NCBI GenBank assembly: GCA_050258235.1
Contig: JBLMYK010000210.1
Span: 1 to 32,702 of the forward strand
DNA length: 32,702 nt
Origin: JAKOQB01 sp050258235
Lineage (GTDB): Bacteria > Pseudomonadota > Gammaproteobacteria > Burkholderiales > Burkholderiaceae_F
Direction of reading: 5' to 3'
Under the pieces are notes generated by a model. That model made no database searches and was not told the DNA's origin. It saw only the letters and a program-made list of their open reading frames with translations. The translations under genes and the position numbers were made by a program. Below, in pieces: positions 1 through 7,837 of this stretch. Position 1 is the first letter of the stretch. Every line of letters starts with the position of its first letter.

Positions 1-138
1 GGAGGGCCTCTCGCTCGACGCCGATCTCGAGGGCGCGCTCGACGCCGTCGAGGGGACGGCGACGCTCGACGCGGACCTCGCCCGCGCGACGTCGGCGCCC
101 GCGAGCAGCTGCGCAAGGGCCTGTTCAACGGTCAGCAT
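1..138 (-). CDS. moeA: MoeA, molybdopterin molybdenumtransferase (N-terminal fragment, cut by window edge)
   Basis: The reading frame starts at ATG 138-136, 17 bases after the mobB stop, and runs off the left edge. The first residues, MLTVEQALAQLLAGA, match the usual start of MoeA, which inserts molybdate into adenylylated molybdopterin. A mobB-moeA pair makes functional sense. After about codon 18 the frame turns into an Ala/Ser/Arg-rich stretch that no longer looks like MoeA. A one-base shift gives a slightly more plausible reading (EVRVERRRPLDGVERAL). The DNA at 1-85 is rich in repeated ctcgac/gacgcc words, so a contig-end error, a frameshift or a degenerate gene are all possible. Identity rests only on the short N-terminus and the context. 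Confidence 0.55.
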   Translation of the reverse strand, partial: MLTVEQALAQLLAGADVARARSASSVAVPSTASSAPSRSASSERPS

Positions 139-155
139 CGGACGAGCCGTCAAGG

Positions 156-659
156 TCAGCGTCGTGCCGGCAGGGCAAGGCGCTCGATGATGAATGCAGC
201 GATTCTATCGGCGTCGTTGAGGTCGAGGACGGGCAGCGGGCAGTCGAGCGCGGAGTCGGCGGCCACGGCGATCACGTTGGGGTCGTGCGGGTAGATCGGC
301 GGGTCGGCGATCGTCGATCGCCGCACCTCGATGCGCGGGATATAGCCTTCGCTCTTGAAGCCCTCGACGATCACGAGGTCGCACGGCGCAAGCTGCGCGA
401 GCAGGTCCTCGAGCGTGGCGTGCCCGGCCGGCGTTTCGGTCAGCAGCGCCCAGCGCTCCATCGTCGAGATCAGCACCTGCCCGGCGCCCGCCTCGCGGTA
501 GCGGTACGAATCCTTGCCCGGACGGTCCATGTCGAAGCCGTGGTGCGCGTTCTTGATCGCCGACACCGTCATCCCGCGCGCACGAAAGATCGGGATCAGC
601 TTCTCGATCAGCGTGGTCTTGCCGGTGTTCGAATAGCCGATGATGCCGATTGCCTTCAT
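156..659 (-). CDS. mobB: MobB, molybdopterin-guanine dinucleotide biosynthesis adaptor GTPase
   Basis: This 167-residue protein has a Walker A motif near the N-terminus (G8-YSNTGK-T15) and a conserved acidic segment, LVIVEGFKSE, typical of MobB. MobB binds GTP and assists MobA in attaching GMP to molybdopterin for DMSO-reductase-type enzymes in the cytoplasm. Its length is close to E. coli MobB (about 175). I start it at ATG 659-657 because the ATG overlaps the TGA of the upstream acetyltransferase as ATGA, which suggests translational coupling, and because MKAIGIIGYSNTGKT is the canonical N-terminus. The frame stays open upstream to about 845, but that part only shadows the acetyltransferase gene. 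moeA follows 17 bases later. Confidence 0.93.
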   Translation of the reverse strand: MKAIGIIGYSNTGKTTLIEKLIPIFRARGMTVSAIKNAHHGFDMDRPGKDSYRYREAGAGQVLISTMERWALLTETPAGHATLEDLLAQLAPCDLVIVEGFKSEGYIPRIEVRRSTIADPPIYPHDPNVIAVAADSALDCPLPVLDLNDADRIAAFIIERLALPARR

Positions 660-1198
660 TGCCCGTTCCCGTGCTGGTTCCAGCCCTCGCCGCGGCCGCG
701 CCGATAGTAGCTTTCCGAGCTTGCCCGCGGAATCGTGCTGAACCACGGGGCGAAGCCGGCGCGCTCGTAGCTCCTTAGCGCCGCCACGTTCTGCGCATCG
801 GCGCCGGCCACTGCGTAGGCGGCATCGCTGCGCGCCCACAACCACTTGCGAACGAAAGCGTCGAGCAGCTGCGCCCCGTTTCCATGACCGATCAGCCCGG
901 GATCGCCGATGAACCAGTCCAGCCCCCAGCCGCCGCGCGGCAGCGCAAAGCCGGTGGTGTAAGCGGCGTGGTCATCGATCCGGTAGGTCTGCACGAAACC
1001 CGCCGGTCGGCCATCGAGCAGCGCGACCAGACACACGATCCGCTGCTCGCCGCGGATGCGCGGCAGGTACTTGGCGCGAACCTCGTCGCGCGTGATCCTG
1101 CGCCGGGTCCACCAGCGGTTGACGTGCGGCTCGTTCAGCCAGCGCCGCTGCCGCTCGAAATCGACCTCCAGAAGGGGGCGAAACCTCCATTCATTCAT
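656..1198 (-). CDS. GNAT acetyltransferase, AAC(6')-like
   Basis: This 180-residue protein has the GNAT fold. WLNEPHVNRWW (20-30) near the N-terminus, a GFVQTY strand (67-72), an acetyl-CoA pyrophosphate loop LIGHGNGA (102-109) and NVAALRSYERAGF (137-149) are the marks of the family that includes aminoglycoside 6'-N-acetyltransferases and siderophore acetylases. The substrate cannot be read from sequence; aminoglycoside acetylation is only one option, and many chromosomal members have unknown roles. The start at ATG 1198 overlaps the thrC stop by 4 bases (ATGA), and the stop overlaps the mobB start the same way. The gene is therefore embedded in the hom-thrC-mobB-moeA transcript. Composition resembles its neighbours, with no sign of recent transfer. 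Confidence 0.88.
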   Translation of the reverse strand: MNEWRFRPLLEVDFERQRRWLNEPHVNRWWTRRRITRDEVRAKYLPRIRGEQRIVCLVALLDGRPAGFVQTYRIDDHAAYTTGFALPRGGWGLDWFIGDPGLIGHGNGAQLLDAFVRKWLWARSDAAYAVAGADAQNVAALRSYERAGFAPWFSTIPRASSESYYRRGRGEGWNQHGNGQ

Positions 1199-2604
1199 TG
1201 CGCGTGCGCGGCGATGAAGTCTTTCAACCGCTGCACGTCCACCGGCATCACTTCGCAGCGCTGCGGCCGCGCTTCGATGCCCTCGTAGGCAGCGGGGCGG
1301 CCGGGTTCGCGCCCGATCGCCTCGACGATCGTATCGGCGAACTTGACCGGCAGCGCAGTCTCGAGGCAGATCATCGGCACGCGCGCATCGAGGCGTTCCC
1401 GCGCGACCTTGATGCCGTCGGCGGTGTGCGGATCGACAATGGTTCCAGTCGACTGATAGACATCGCGAATCACGCGCTGCCGGTCGGCGTGCGTGCTCGA
1501 ACCCGAATCGAAGCCCGACGCCTGAACCTTGTGCCAGTACGGTGTGACCGACAGATCGAACACGCCGCGCGTATCGAGCTGCCACCAGAGCTCGCGCACG
1601 GCGTCGGGATCGCGGCCGACGATGTCGAATACGTAGCGCTCGAAATTGGACGCCTTGCTGATATCCATCGACGGGCTGCTGGTGGCGAAGGTCTCCGCGC
1701 CAGAGCGAACGCGGTAGCGACCGGTGCGGAAGAATTCGTCCAGCACGTTGTTCTCGTTGGTCGCGAGCACCAGCCGCTCGATCGGCAGCCCCATCTGCCG
1801 GGCGATCCAGCCGGCGAGGATGTTGCCGAAGTTGCCCGAGGGAACGCAGAACGACACGCGCTCGTCATCGTCCTTGGTCGCGGCGAAATATCCGCGGAAG
1901 TAGTAGACGACCTGCGCCACCACGCGCGCCCAGTTGATCGAGTTCACGCTGCCGATCCGATGCCTGCGTTTGAACTCGAGGTCGCCCGACACCGCCTTGA
2001 CGATGTCCTGGCACTGGTCGAACACGCCTTCGATCGCGATATTGAAGATGTTCGGATCCGCGAGCGAGTACATCTGCGCGCGCTGGAATGCGCTCATGCG
2101 GCCGTGCGGCGACAGCATGAAGACCTTGATGCCGGAGCGGCCGCGCATCGCATACTCGGCCGCCGAGCCGGTGTCGCCGGAAGTCGCGCCGAGCACGTTC
2201 AGGCGCTCCCCGCGCCGCGCCAGCGCGTACTCGAACAGCGCGCCGAGCAACTGCATCGCCATGTCCTTGAAGGCCAGCGTCGGCCCATTGGAAAGCTGCA
2301 GCAGGTGCAGCCCGGGCGCCAGGGTCTTCAGCGGCGCGATCTCGTCCGTGCCGTAGGTGGCGCGCGTGTAGGTCGCGCGTGTCAGGCGGTCGAGATCGGC
2401 GCGCGGGATGTCGTCGCAGTAGTGCGCCAGCACCTCGCCGGCCAGAGCCGCGTAGTCGAGCGCGCGCCAGCGCGCCCGCGTGGCGCGGTCGATGCGCGGG
2501 TAATACTCGGGAACCACCAGCCCGCCGTCCGGCGCAAGGCCTTCGAGCAGGATGTCGGTAAAGGTCTTCGGCGGCATCTTGCCGCGCGTGGAGACGTAGC
2601 GCAT
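1195..2604 (-). CDS. thrC: Threonine synthase
   Basis: This 469-residue PLP enzyme converts O-phosphohomoserine to threonine, the last step of threonine synthesis. The N-terminus MRYVSTRG is standard for the family. The PLP lysine lies in LAFKDMA (K113), followed by TSGDTG (141-146) and the phosphate-binding PSGNFGN (255-261). Length fits the longer threonine synthase type of proteobacteria and yeast. Its ATG (2604-2602) shares one base with the hom TGA (2606-2604), the tight hom-thrC coupling common in betaproteobacteria. At its 3' end it overlaps the acetyltransferase by 4 bases. No kinase gene (lysC or thrB) is in the window. Confidence 0.97.
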   Translation of the reverse strand: MRYVSTRGKMPPKTFTDILLEGLAPDGGLVVPEYYPRIDRATRARWRALDYAALAGEVLAHYCDDIPRADLDRLTRATYTRATYGTDEIAPLKTLAPGLHLLQLSNGPTLAFKDMAMQLLGALFEYALARRGERLNVLGATSGDTGSAAEYAMRGRSGIKVFMLSPHGRMSAFQRAQMYSLADPNIFNIAIEGVFDQCQDIVKAVSGDLEFKRRHRIGSVNSINWARVVAQVVYYFRGYFAATKDDDERVSFCVPSGNFGNILAGWIARQMGLPIERLVLATNENNVLDEFFRTGRYRVRSGAETFATSSPSMDISKASNFERYVFDIVGRDPDAVRELWWQLDTRGVFDLSVTPYWHKVQASGFDSGSSTHADRQRVIRDVYQSTGTIVDPHTADGIKVARERLDARVPMICLETALPVKFADTIVEAIGREPGRPAAYEGIEARPQRCEVMPVDVQRLKDFIAAHAQ

Positions 2605-3914
2605 CAGATCAGCTCTTCCTGCCGGATGCGGATGATCGGCGCCAGCACGATGGGCAGCGCCTCTATGCGCTTCATCGCGGCGTTCACGTCACGCTCCACC
2701 GCATCGTGGGTCAGCATGATGATGTCGGTCTGGTTCTCGCCTTCCGACGGCTCGCGCTGGAACAGCGCATCGATCGAGATCATGCCGTCGGCCAGGATGC
2801 GCGTGATGTCGGCCAGCACACCGGGCTGGTCGGCCACCCGCATGCGGAAGTAGTACGACGTGACCGTATCCTCGATCGTCAGCCACGGCACCTCGGCCAT
2901 CGCCTCCGGCTGGAACGCCAGGTGCGGCACATGGTTCTCCGGATCGGCAGTATGCATGCGCGTGACATCGACCAGATCGGCGACCACCGCGGATGCGGTC
3001 GGCTCCGCGCCGGCGCCCTTGCCGTAGTAAAGCGTGGTGCCGACTGCGTCGCCCTTCACTAACACCGCGTTCATCGCGCCCTCGACGTTGGCGAGCAGCC
3101 GCTGCATCGGCACCAGCGTCGGGTGCACCCGCAGTTCGATGCCCTTCGCGGTGCGCTTGGTGATGCCCAGCAGCTTGATCCGGTAGCCGAGTTGTTCGGC
3201 GTAGCGGATGTCCTCGGCAGCCAGCCTCGAGATTCCCTCCATGTACGCGGCGTCGAAGTTGATCGGCACCCCGAATGCGATCGACGACAGGATCGCGAGC
3301 TTGTGCGCGGCGTCGACGCCTTCGATGTCGAACGTCGGATCGGCCTCGGCGTAGCCGAGCCGCTGCGCCTCCTTCAGCACCGCGTCGAACGCCAGCCCCT
3401 TGGCGCGCATCTCCGACAGGATGAAGTTGCTGGTGCCGTTGATGATGCCCGCGATCCACTCGATGCGGTTGGCGGTCAGCCCCTCGCGCAGCGCCTTGAT
3501 GATCGGAATGCCGCCGGCGACGGCCGCCTCGAACGCGACCATCACGCCCTGCGCGCGCGCCGCCTCGAAGATTTCGTTGCCGTGTCGGGCGAGCAGCGCC
3601 TTGTTGGCGGTGACGACATGCTTGCCACGCGCGATCGCTTCGAGCACGTAGGTACGCGCCGGTTCGTAGCCGCCGATCAGTTCCACCACGATGTCGATGT
3701 CGTCGCGGTGGATCACGTCCTCCGGGTTCGACGTGATCGGAACCATGTTCCCAAGCGCCTCGCGCGCTTTCGCCACGTCGCGCACGCCGATCGCCGCGAT
3801 CTCGATGCCGCGCCCGGCACGGCGCATGATTTCGTGCTGGTTGCGCCGCAGGACGTTGAACGTTCCGCGACCAACCGTTCCCAGGCCGAGCAGGCCGACT
3901 TTGATGGGCTTCAT
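2604..3914 (-). CDS. hom: Homoserine dehydrogenase with C-terminal ACT domain
   Basis: This 436-residue enzyme reduces aspartate semialdehyde to homoserine, the branch point for threonine and methionine. It carries an N-terminal nucleotide-binding motif GLGTVG (10-15), TANKALL (102-108), the family segment INGTSNFI (158-165) and the catalytic pair D201 and K205 in GVDAAHK. A C-terminal ACT domain (about 356-430) is the expected site of threonine feedback inhibition. It is monofunctional, with no aspartokinase fusion. The gene lies 46 bases after the aminotransferase and is followed by thrC with a one-base overlap. No Shine-Dalgarno is visible: a perfect hairpin occupies that position (3922-3939). 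Confidence 0.97.
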   Translation of the reverse strand: MKPIKVGLLGLGTVGRGTFNVLRRNQHEIMRRAGRGIEIAAIGVRDVAKAREALGNMVPITSNPEDVIHRDDIDIVVELIGGYEPARTYVLEAIARGKHVVTANKALLARHGNEIFEAARAQGVMVAFEAAVAGGIPIIKALREGLTANRIEWIAGIINGTSNFILSEMRAKGLAFDAVLKEAQRLGYAEADPTFDIEGVDAAHKLAILSSIAFGVPINFDAAYMEGISRLAAEDIRYAEQLGYRIKLLGITKRTAKGIELRVHPTLVPMQRLLANVEGAMNAVLVKGDAVGTTLYYGKGAGAEPTASAVVADLVDVTRMHTADPENHVPHLAFQPEAMAEVPWLTIEDTVTSYYFRMRVADQPGVLADITRILADGMISIDALFQREPSEGENQTDIIMLTHDAVERDVNAAMKRIEALPIVLAPIIRIRQEELI

Positions 3915-3921
3915 GGCTGCT

Positions 3922-3939
3922 GCGCGCCAAGCGGCGCGC
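3922..3939 (-). promoter_or_regulatory. Hairpin immediately upstream of the hom start codon
   Basis: The 46-base gap between the aminotransferase stop and the hom ATG contains a perfect 7-bp inverted repeat, GCGCGCC and GGCGCGC, separated by a 4-base loop. On the transcript it ends 7 bases before the hom AUG, where a ribosome-binding site would normally lie, and no purine-rich Shine-Dalgarno is seen there. No T-run follows, so it is unlikely to be an intrinsic terminator. It could limit hom translation or stabilise the processed 5' end. Function is inferred; the repeat itself is directly visible. Confidence 0.5.
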
Positions 3940-3960
3940 GGGTGTTCGGGTTGTCTTCGA

Positions 3961-5160
3961 TTACGCGGCCGCCTTCGGCAACATGCCGTCCCGGCGGAAC
4001 ATCTCCTTGATCCCCCGCACCGCCTGCCTGGTGCGGTGCTCGTTTTCTATGAGCGCGAAGCGGACGTGATCGTCGCCGTAGTCGCCGAAGCCTATGCCCG
4101 GTGACACGGCGACCTTCGCCTCAGCCAGCACCTTCTTGGCGAACTCGAGCGAACCCATCGCGCGGTACGGCTCCGGAATCTCGGCCCATATGTACATCGA
4201 TGCCCGCGGCACTTCGACCATCCACCCTGCTTCGAGCAGCCCCTTTGCCAGCACGTCGCGCCGCTTCTGGTACTGCTGGCGGATCTCCTCGACGCAGTCC
4301 TGCGGACCCTCGAGCGCGGCAATCGACGCCACCTGGATCGGCGTGAAGGTGCCGTAGTCGTGATAGCTCTTGATGCGCGCCAGCGCGTTGACCAGGTCCT
4401 TGTTCCCGACCATGAAGCCGATGCGCCAGCCGGCCATGTTGTAGCTCTTGCTCATCGTGAAGAACTCGACCGCCACGTCGCGCGCGCCCGGCACCTGCAT
4501 GATCGACGGCGCCTTGTAGCCGTCGAAGGTGATGTCCGCATACGCGAGGTCGTGCACTACGTAGATGCCGTGCTGCCTGGCCAGCGCAACGACATGATGG
4601 AAGAACTCGAGCTCGACGCACTGTGCAGTCGGGTTGCTCGGGAAGCCGAGGATCATCATCTTCGGCTTCGGGAATGATTCGCGGATCGCGCGCTCGAGCT
4701 CGGCGAAGAAGTCCACGTCGCGCGTCATCCGCACCGAACGGATGTCGGCGCCGGCGATGATCGCCCCATAGATGTGGATCGGATAGCTCGGATTCGGCAC
4801 CAGCACCGTGTCGCCGCGGTCGAGCGTGGCGAGCATCAGGTGCGCCAGCCCCTCCTTGGAACCGATCGTGACGATCGCCTCCGAATCCGGATCGAAGTCG
4901 ACGTCGAAGCGCGTCTTGTACCAGTTGGTGATCGCGCGGCGCAGGCGCGGAATTCCCTTCGACACCGAATAGCCGTGCGTGTCCGGCCGCTGTGCCGCGT
5001 CGACCAGCTTGTCGACGATGTGCCTGGGCGTCGGTCCGTCCGGATTGCCCATGCTCATGTCGATGATGTCTTCGCCGCGTCGGCGCGCGGCCATCTTCAG
5101 CTCGCCGGTGATGTTGAACACGTACGGCGGCAGGCGCTTGATGCGCGGGAACTCGACCAT
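3961..5160 (-). CDS. alaC: PLP aminotransferase, AlaC/YfdZ type (glutamate-pyruvate aminotransferase)
   Basis: This 399-residue fold-type I aminotransferase shows SMGNPDGPTP (36-45), the PLP-contacting FPSNPTA (173-179), D204 and Y207, and the Schiff-base lysine K238 in MSKSYNMAGWR. The overall sequence fits the AlaC group, which makes alanine from pyruvate and glutamate. Betaproteobacteria commonly carry such a gene directly upstream of hom. An N-succinyldiaminopimelate or other aspartate-family role cannot be excluded from sequence. The start ATG 5160-5158 has GAGG seven bases upstream. It is the first gene of the minus-strand run reaching moeA and is divergent from the gene at 5291. Confidence 0.88.
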   Translation of the reverse strand: MVEFPRIKRLPPYVFNITGELKMAARRRGEDIIDMSMGNPDGPTPRHIVDKLVDAAQRPDTHGYSVSKGIPRLRRAITNWYKTRFDVDFDPDSEAIVTIGSKEGLAHLMLATLDRGDTVLVPNPSYPIHIYGAIIAGADIRSVRMTRDVDFFAELERAIRESFPKPKMMILGFPSNPTAQCVELEFFHHVVALARQHGIYVVHDLAYADITFDGYKAPSIMQVPGARDVAVEFFTMSKSYNMAGWRIGFMVGNKDLVNALARIKSYHDYGTFTPIQVASIAALEGPQDCVEEIRQQYQKRRDVLAKGLLEAGWMVEVPRASMYIWAEIPEPYRAMGSLEFAKKVLAEAKVAVSPGIGFGDYGDDHVRFALIENEHRTRQAVRGIKEMFRRDGMLPKAAA

Positions 5161-5185
5161 CCGATGACCTCAATTTGCCGTGCGC

Positions 5186-5213
5186 TTGTGTAATCAGCGC
5201 CGTTGGGCATAAT
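5186..5213 (+). promoter_or_regulatory. Candidate promoter for the 5291-7780 gene run
   Basis: In the 130-base divergent gap, TTGTGT (5186-5191) and CATAAT (5208-5213) are separated by 16 bases and would start transcription about 70 bases before the TTG at 5291. The -10 matches the consensus at 5 of 6 positions; the -35 is weaker. A small hairpin (TGCTGC, loop TTC, GCAGCA; 5235-5249) would lie in the leader. No clear opposing promoter for the aminotransferase was found, although the AT-rich patch could serve both directions. Confidence 0.4.
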
Positions 5214-5290
5214 TTACCCGGAATCGAATGTGGCTGCTGCTTCGCAGCATGTCGCTTTAGGCAGGCGGGCGGCCACGAACCGGAGTCGAA

Positions 5291-5665
5291 TTGAAGCTTC
5301 ACGCGGACGCGCTGACCTCGCTCAACACCGTCACCGCATACGGTCCCGGCTTCGTCGAAGTGAACCAGGTTCGCCATAGCGGCAACCTGATCCTCACGCC
5401 CGATCAACCCGTCGAATCTTGGAGCGCCGAAAGCTTCGATGCGCTGCGCGTCGAGGACTTCGAGCTCATTCTTGCACTGCGCCCCGAGATCGTGCTGGTC
5501 GGAACCGGGAGCCGGCAGCGCTTTCCACATCCGCGACTGACGCGCCCGCTCCTCGATGCGCACGTCGGCGTCGAGGCAATGGATACCCGCGCGGCCTGCC
5601 GCACCTACAACATCCTGATGGGCGAAGGGCGGCGCGTCGTCGCCGTCTTCCTGCAGGAAACCTGA
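5291..5665 (+). CDS. Mth938-like domain protein (DUF498)
   Basis: This small 124-residue cytoplasmic protein belongs to the Mth938/DUF498 family, related to the mitochondrial complex I assembly factor NDUFAF3. Family features are the VNQVRHSGNLIL strand near the N-terminus, VGTGSRQRFPHP in the middle, and the strongly conserved DTRAACRTYNILMGEGRRV near the C-terminus. Its biochemical role in bacteria is not established. The start is TTG at 5291, supported by GGAG at 5282-5285 with a 5-base spacer and by the family N-terminus KLH; no ATG fits. It is followed 7 bases later by bcp, so the two are probably cotranscribed. Confidence 0.88.
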   Translation: MKLHADALTSLNTVTAYGPGFVEVNQVRHSGNLILTPDQPVESWSAESFDALRVEDFELILALRPEIVLVGTGSRQRFPHPRLTRPLLDAHVGVEAMDTRAACRTYNILMGEGRRVVAVFLQET

Positions 5666-5672
5666 GAAAGCC

Positions 5673-6134
5673 ATGGCCGTCGCGATCGACAAGAAGGTTC
5701 CTGACTTCACCGCGGCGTCAACCGCCGGAGGGTTCAAGCTCTCCGAGGTCAGGGGAAAGACGCTCGTGCTGTACTTCTATCCGAAGGACAACACGCCGGG
5801 CTGCACCACCGAGGGCGCTGACTTCGGCGCGGCATACGCGAAATTCAGGAAGGCGGGGGCCGACGTGGTCGGCATTTCGCGCGACAGCCTGAAGTCGCAT
5901 GAGAACTTCAAGGCGAAGATGCAGTTTCCGTTCGAGCTGGTGTCGGATCCGGACGAGAAGCTGTGCACGCTGTTCGGCGTGATCAAGATGAAGAACATGT
6001 ACGGCAAGCAGGTGCGCGGCATTGAGCGCAGCACCTTCGTAATCGACACGGACGGCCGGCTGCGGCGCGAGTGGCGAGGCGTGAAGGTGCCCGGCCACGT
6101 CGACGAAGTGCTTGCCTTCGTGCAGTCCCTGTAA
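5673..6134 (+). CDS. bcp: Thioredoxin-dependent peroxiredoxin, Bcp/PrxQ type
   Basis: This 153-residue peroxidase reduces hydrogen peroxide and organic hydroperoxides in the cytoplasm. The active-site segment YPKDNTPGCTTEG holds the peroxidatic cysteine C44 with the nearby threonine T41. The resolving cysteine found five residues later in E. coli Bcp is replaced here (A49). The only other cysteine seen is C98 in KLCTLFG, so the enzyme is either 1-Cys-like or resolves through the later cysteine, as in some PrxQ subgroups. The start ATG 5673 is preceded by a GAGAAAG Shine-Dalgarno. It sits between the Mth938-like gene (7-base gap) and phoH (38-base gap). Confidence 0.95.
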   Translation: MAVAIDKKVPDFTAASTAGGFKLSEVRGKTLVLYFYPKDNTPGCTTEGADFGAAYAKFRKAGADVVGISRDSLKSHENFKAKMQFPFELVSDPDEKLCTLFGVIKMKNMYGKQVRGIERSTFVIDTDGRLRREWRGVKVPGHVDEVLAFVQSL

Positions 6135-6172
6135 TCCATTCCAACCAAACGGCCGACCCACGCCGTACGCTG

Positions 6173-7780
6173 ATGCCTCTCCCGAAGCCGCCGAGCAAGC
6201 CTGCCACCATCCTGACCTCGATTCCCTCGACCGCCCACGCGTCGCGCAAGACCGCGCCATCTGCCCCGCTGCCGCCCGCTGCAACCGAGGCACGAGCGCC
6301 CGCGCTGCCGGTCACCGAACATCGGCCCGCCGCCGGCACACGCCTGGCGCTGGTGGAGGCGAAGCCGAAGAACGGCCGCAAGCCGCGGGTTGCGACCGCG
6401 AACCGCAGGCTGTTCGTGCTCGATACCAACGTGCTGATGCACGATCCGACATGCCTGTTCCGCTTCGAGGAGCACGACGTCTTTCTGCCGATGATGACGC
6501 TGGAAGAGCTGGACAACCACAAGAAAGGCATGTCCGAAGTGGCGCGCAGTGCCCGCCAGGTCAGTCGTTCGCTTGACTCTCTCGTCGCGGCCTGCAAGAC
6601 ACCAATCGAGGACGGAATCCCGCTTGACGCCCTGGGTAACAAGGACGCCGGCGGCCGCCAGTTCTTCCAGACCCAGGCCGCCGCCGGCCCGCTGCCGGCA
6701 ACGTGGCCGGCCGGCAAGGCGGACAACCAGATTCTCGGGGTCGTCAAGGCGCTGCAGGACATCCACCCCGGACGCGACGTCGTGCTGGTGTCCAAGGACA
6801 TCAACATGCGGGTGAAGGCGCGCGCGCTTGGCCTGCCGGCGGAGGACTACTACAACGACAAGGTGCTGGAGGACACCGACATCCTCTACACCGGCGTGCT
6901 GCAGTTGCCGGCAAACTTCTGGGACAAGCACGGCAAGGGAATGGAGTCGTGGCAACACGGCGGTTTCACCTTCTACCGGATCACCGGTCCCATCGTCGAC
7001 AGCCTGCTGGTCAACCAGTTCGTGTTCCTGGAAGACGGCGCAGCGTTTCACGCGCAGGTCAAGGAAATCCGCGGCAAGACGGCGGTGCTGCGCGTGCTGC
7101 GCGATTACCAGCACGCCAAGAACGCCGTGTGGGGCATCACCGCGCGCAACCGCGAGCAGAGCTTCGCCTTGAACCTGCTGATGGACCCCGAATGCGATTT
7201 CGTGACGCTGATCGGACAGGCGGGCACCGGCAAGACGCTGCTGGCGCTTGCCGCCGGACTTGCGCAAACGCTGGAGACGAAGCGGTTCTCGGAGATCATC
7301 GTCACCCGCGCGACCGTGCCGGTCGGCGAAGACATCGGCTTTCTGCCGGGCACCGAGGAAGAGAAGATGGCACCCTGGATGGGTGCCCTCGAGGACAACC
7401 TGGAGGTGCTGAACCGGTCAGACGAATCGGCCGGCGAATGGGGCCGCGCCGCGACCAATGATCTGATCCGCACCCGCATTCGCATCAAGTCGCTCAACTT
7501 CATGCGCGGCCGCACCTTCATCAGCAAGTACCTGATCATCGACGAAGCACAGAACCTGACGCCGAAGCAGATGAAGACGCTGATCACGCGCGCCGGGCCG
7601 GGAACAAAGGTGATCTGCCTCGGCAACATCGCGCAGATCGACACTCCGTATCTGACCGAGGGAAGCTCCGGGCTGACTTTCGTGGTCGACCGCTTCAAGG
7701 GCTGGCCGCACTCGGGACATGTCACGTTGCAGCGTGGCGAACGGTCGCGGCTCGCCGACCATGCCGGCGACGTGTTGTAG
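6173..7780 (+). CDS. PIN domain-PhoH ATPase fusion (PhoH2-like)
   Basis: This 535-residue protein has a Pro/Ala-rich, probably disordered N-terminus (1-75), then a PIN ribonuclease domain with acidic residues in FVLDTN (D84), ADNQIL (D184) and SKDINMR (D209). A C-terminal PhoH ATPase domain follows, with Walker A GQAGTGKT (348-355) and Walker B LIIDEAQN (454-461). PIN-PhoH proteins couple RNA cleavage to ATP-driven unwinding. In mycobacteria some act as toxin-like modules, but betaproteobacterial copies usually stand alone beside bcp, as here. The MPLP start is chosen from family resemblance; no good Shine-Dalgarno is visible, and the frame stays open upstream into bcp. The gene ends just before a strong hairpin. 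Confidence 0.93.
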   Translation: MPLPKPPSKPATILTSIPSTAHASRKTAPSAPLPPAATEARAPALPVTEHRPAAGTRLALVEAKPKNGRKPRVATANRRLFVLDTNVLMHDPTCLFRFEEHDVFLPMMTLEELDNHKKGMSEVARSARQVSRSLDSLVAACKTPIEDGIPLDALGNKDAGGRQFFQTQAAAGPLPATWPAGKADNQILGVVKALQDIHPGRDVVLVSKDINMRVKARALGLPAEDYYNDKVLEDTDILYTGVLQLPANFWDKHGKGMESWQHGGFTFYRITGPIVDSLLVNQFVFLEDGAAFHAQVKEIRGKTAVLRVLRDYQHAKNAVWGITARNREQSFALNLLMDPECDFVTLIGQAGTGKTLLALAAGLAQTLETKRFSEIIVTRATVPVGEDIGFLPGTEEEKMAPWMGALEDNLEVLNRSDESAGEWGRAATNDLIRTRIRIKSLNFMRGRTFISKYLIIDEAQNLTPKQMKTLITRAGPGTKVICLGNIAQIDTPYLTEGSSGLTFVVDRFKGWPHSGHVTLQRGERSRLADHAGDVL

Positions 7781-7786
7781 AAATAA

Positions 7787-7810
7787 GAACGCCCGGCGTG
7801 CCGGGCGTTC
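7787..7810. terminator. Bidirectional terminator between convergent phoH and livK
   Basis: A perfect 10-bp inverted repeat, GAACGCCCGG and CCGGGCGTTC with a 4-base loop, starts 6 bases after the phoH stop and ends 27 bases before the convergent livK stop. The minus-strand side continues into a T-rich segment (TTATTTCT), giving a classical intrinsic terminator for livK. The plus-strand side has only a weak T-tract, so termination of phoH may be less efficient. Confidence 0.85.
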
Positions 7811-7837
7811 CATTGTTGCGAACTTCGGGACGGGACG

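Noticed and set aside
1198..2853. Long open frame on the plus strand opposite thrC and hom
   Set aside because: Arg/His/Asp-rich translation without family character, in mirror phase of a clear thrC gene; a typical antisense shadow in GC-rich DNA.
6173..7780. PIN-PhoH as part of a toxin-antitoxin or defence locus
   Set aside because: No small antitoxin frame precedes it; the gene follows bcp as in many betaproteobacteria, so a housekeeping role is more likely.
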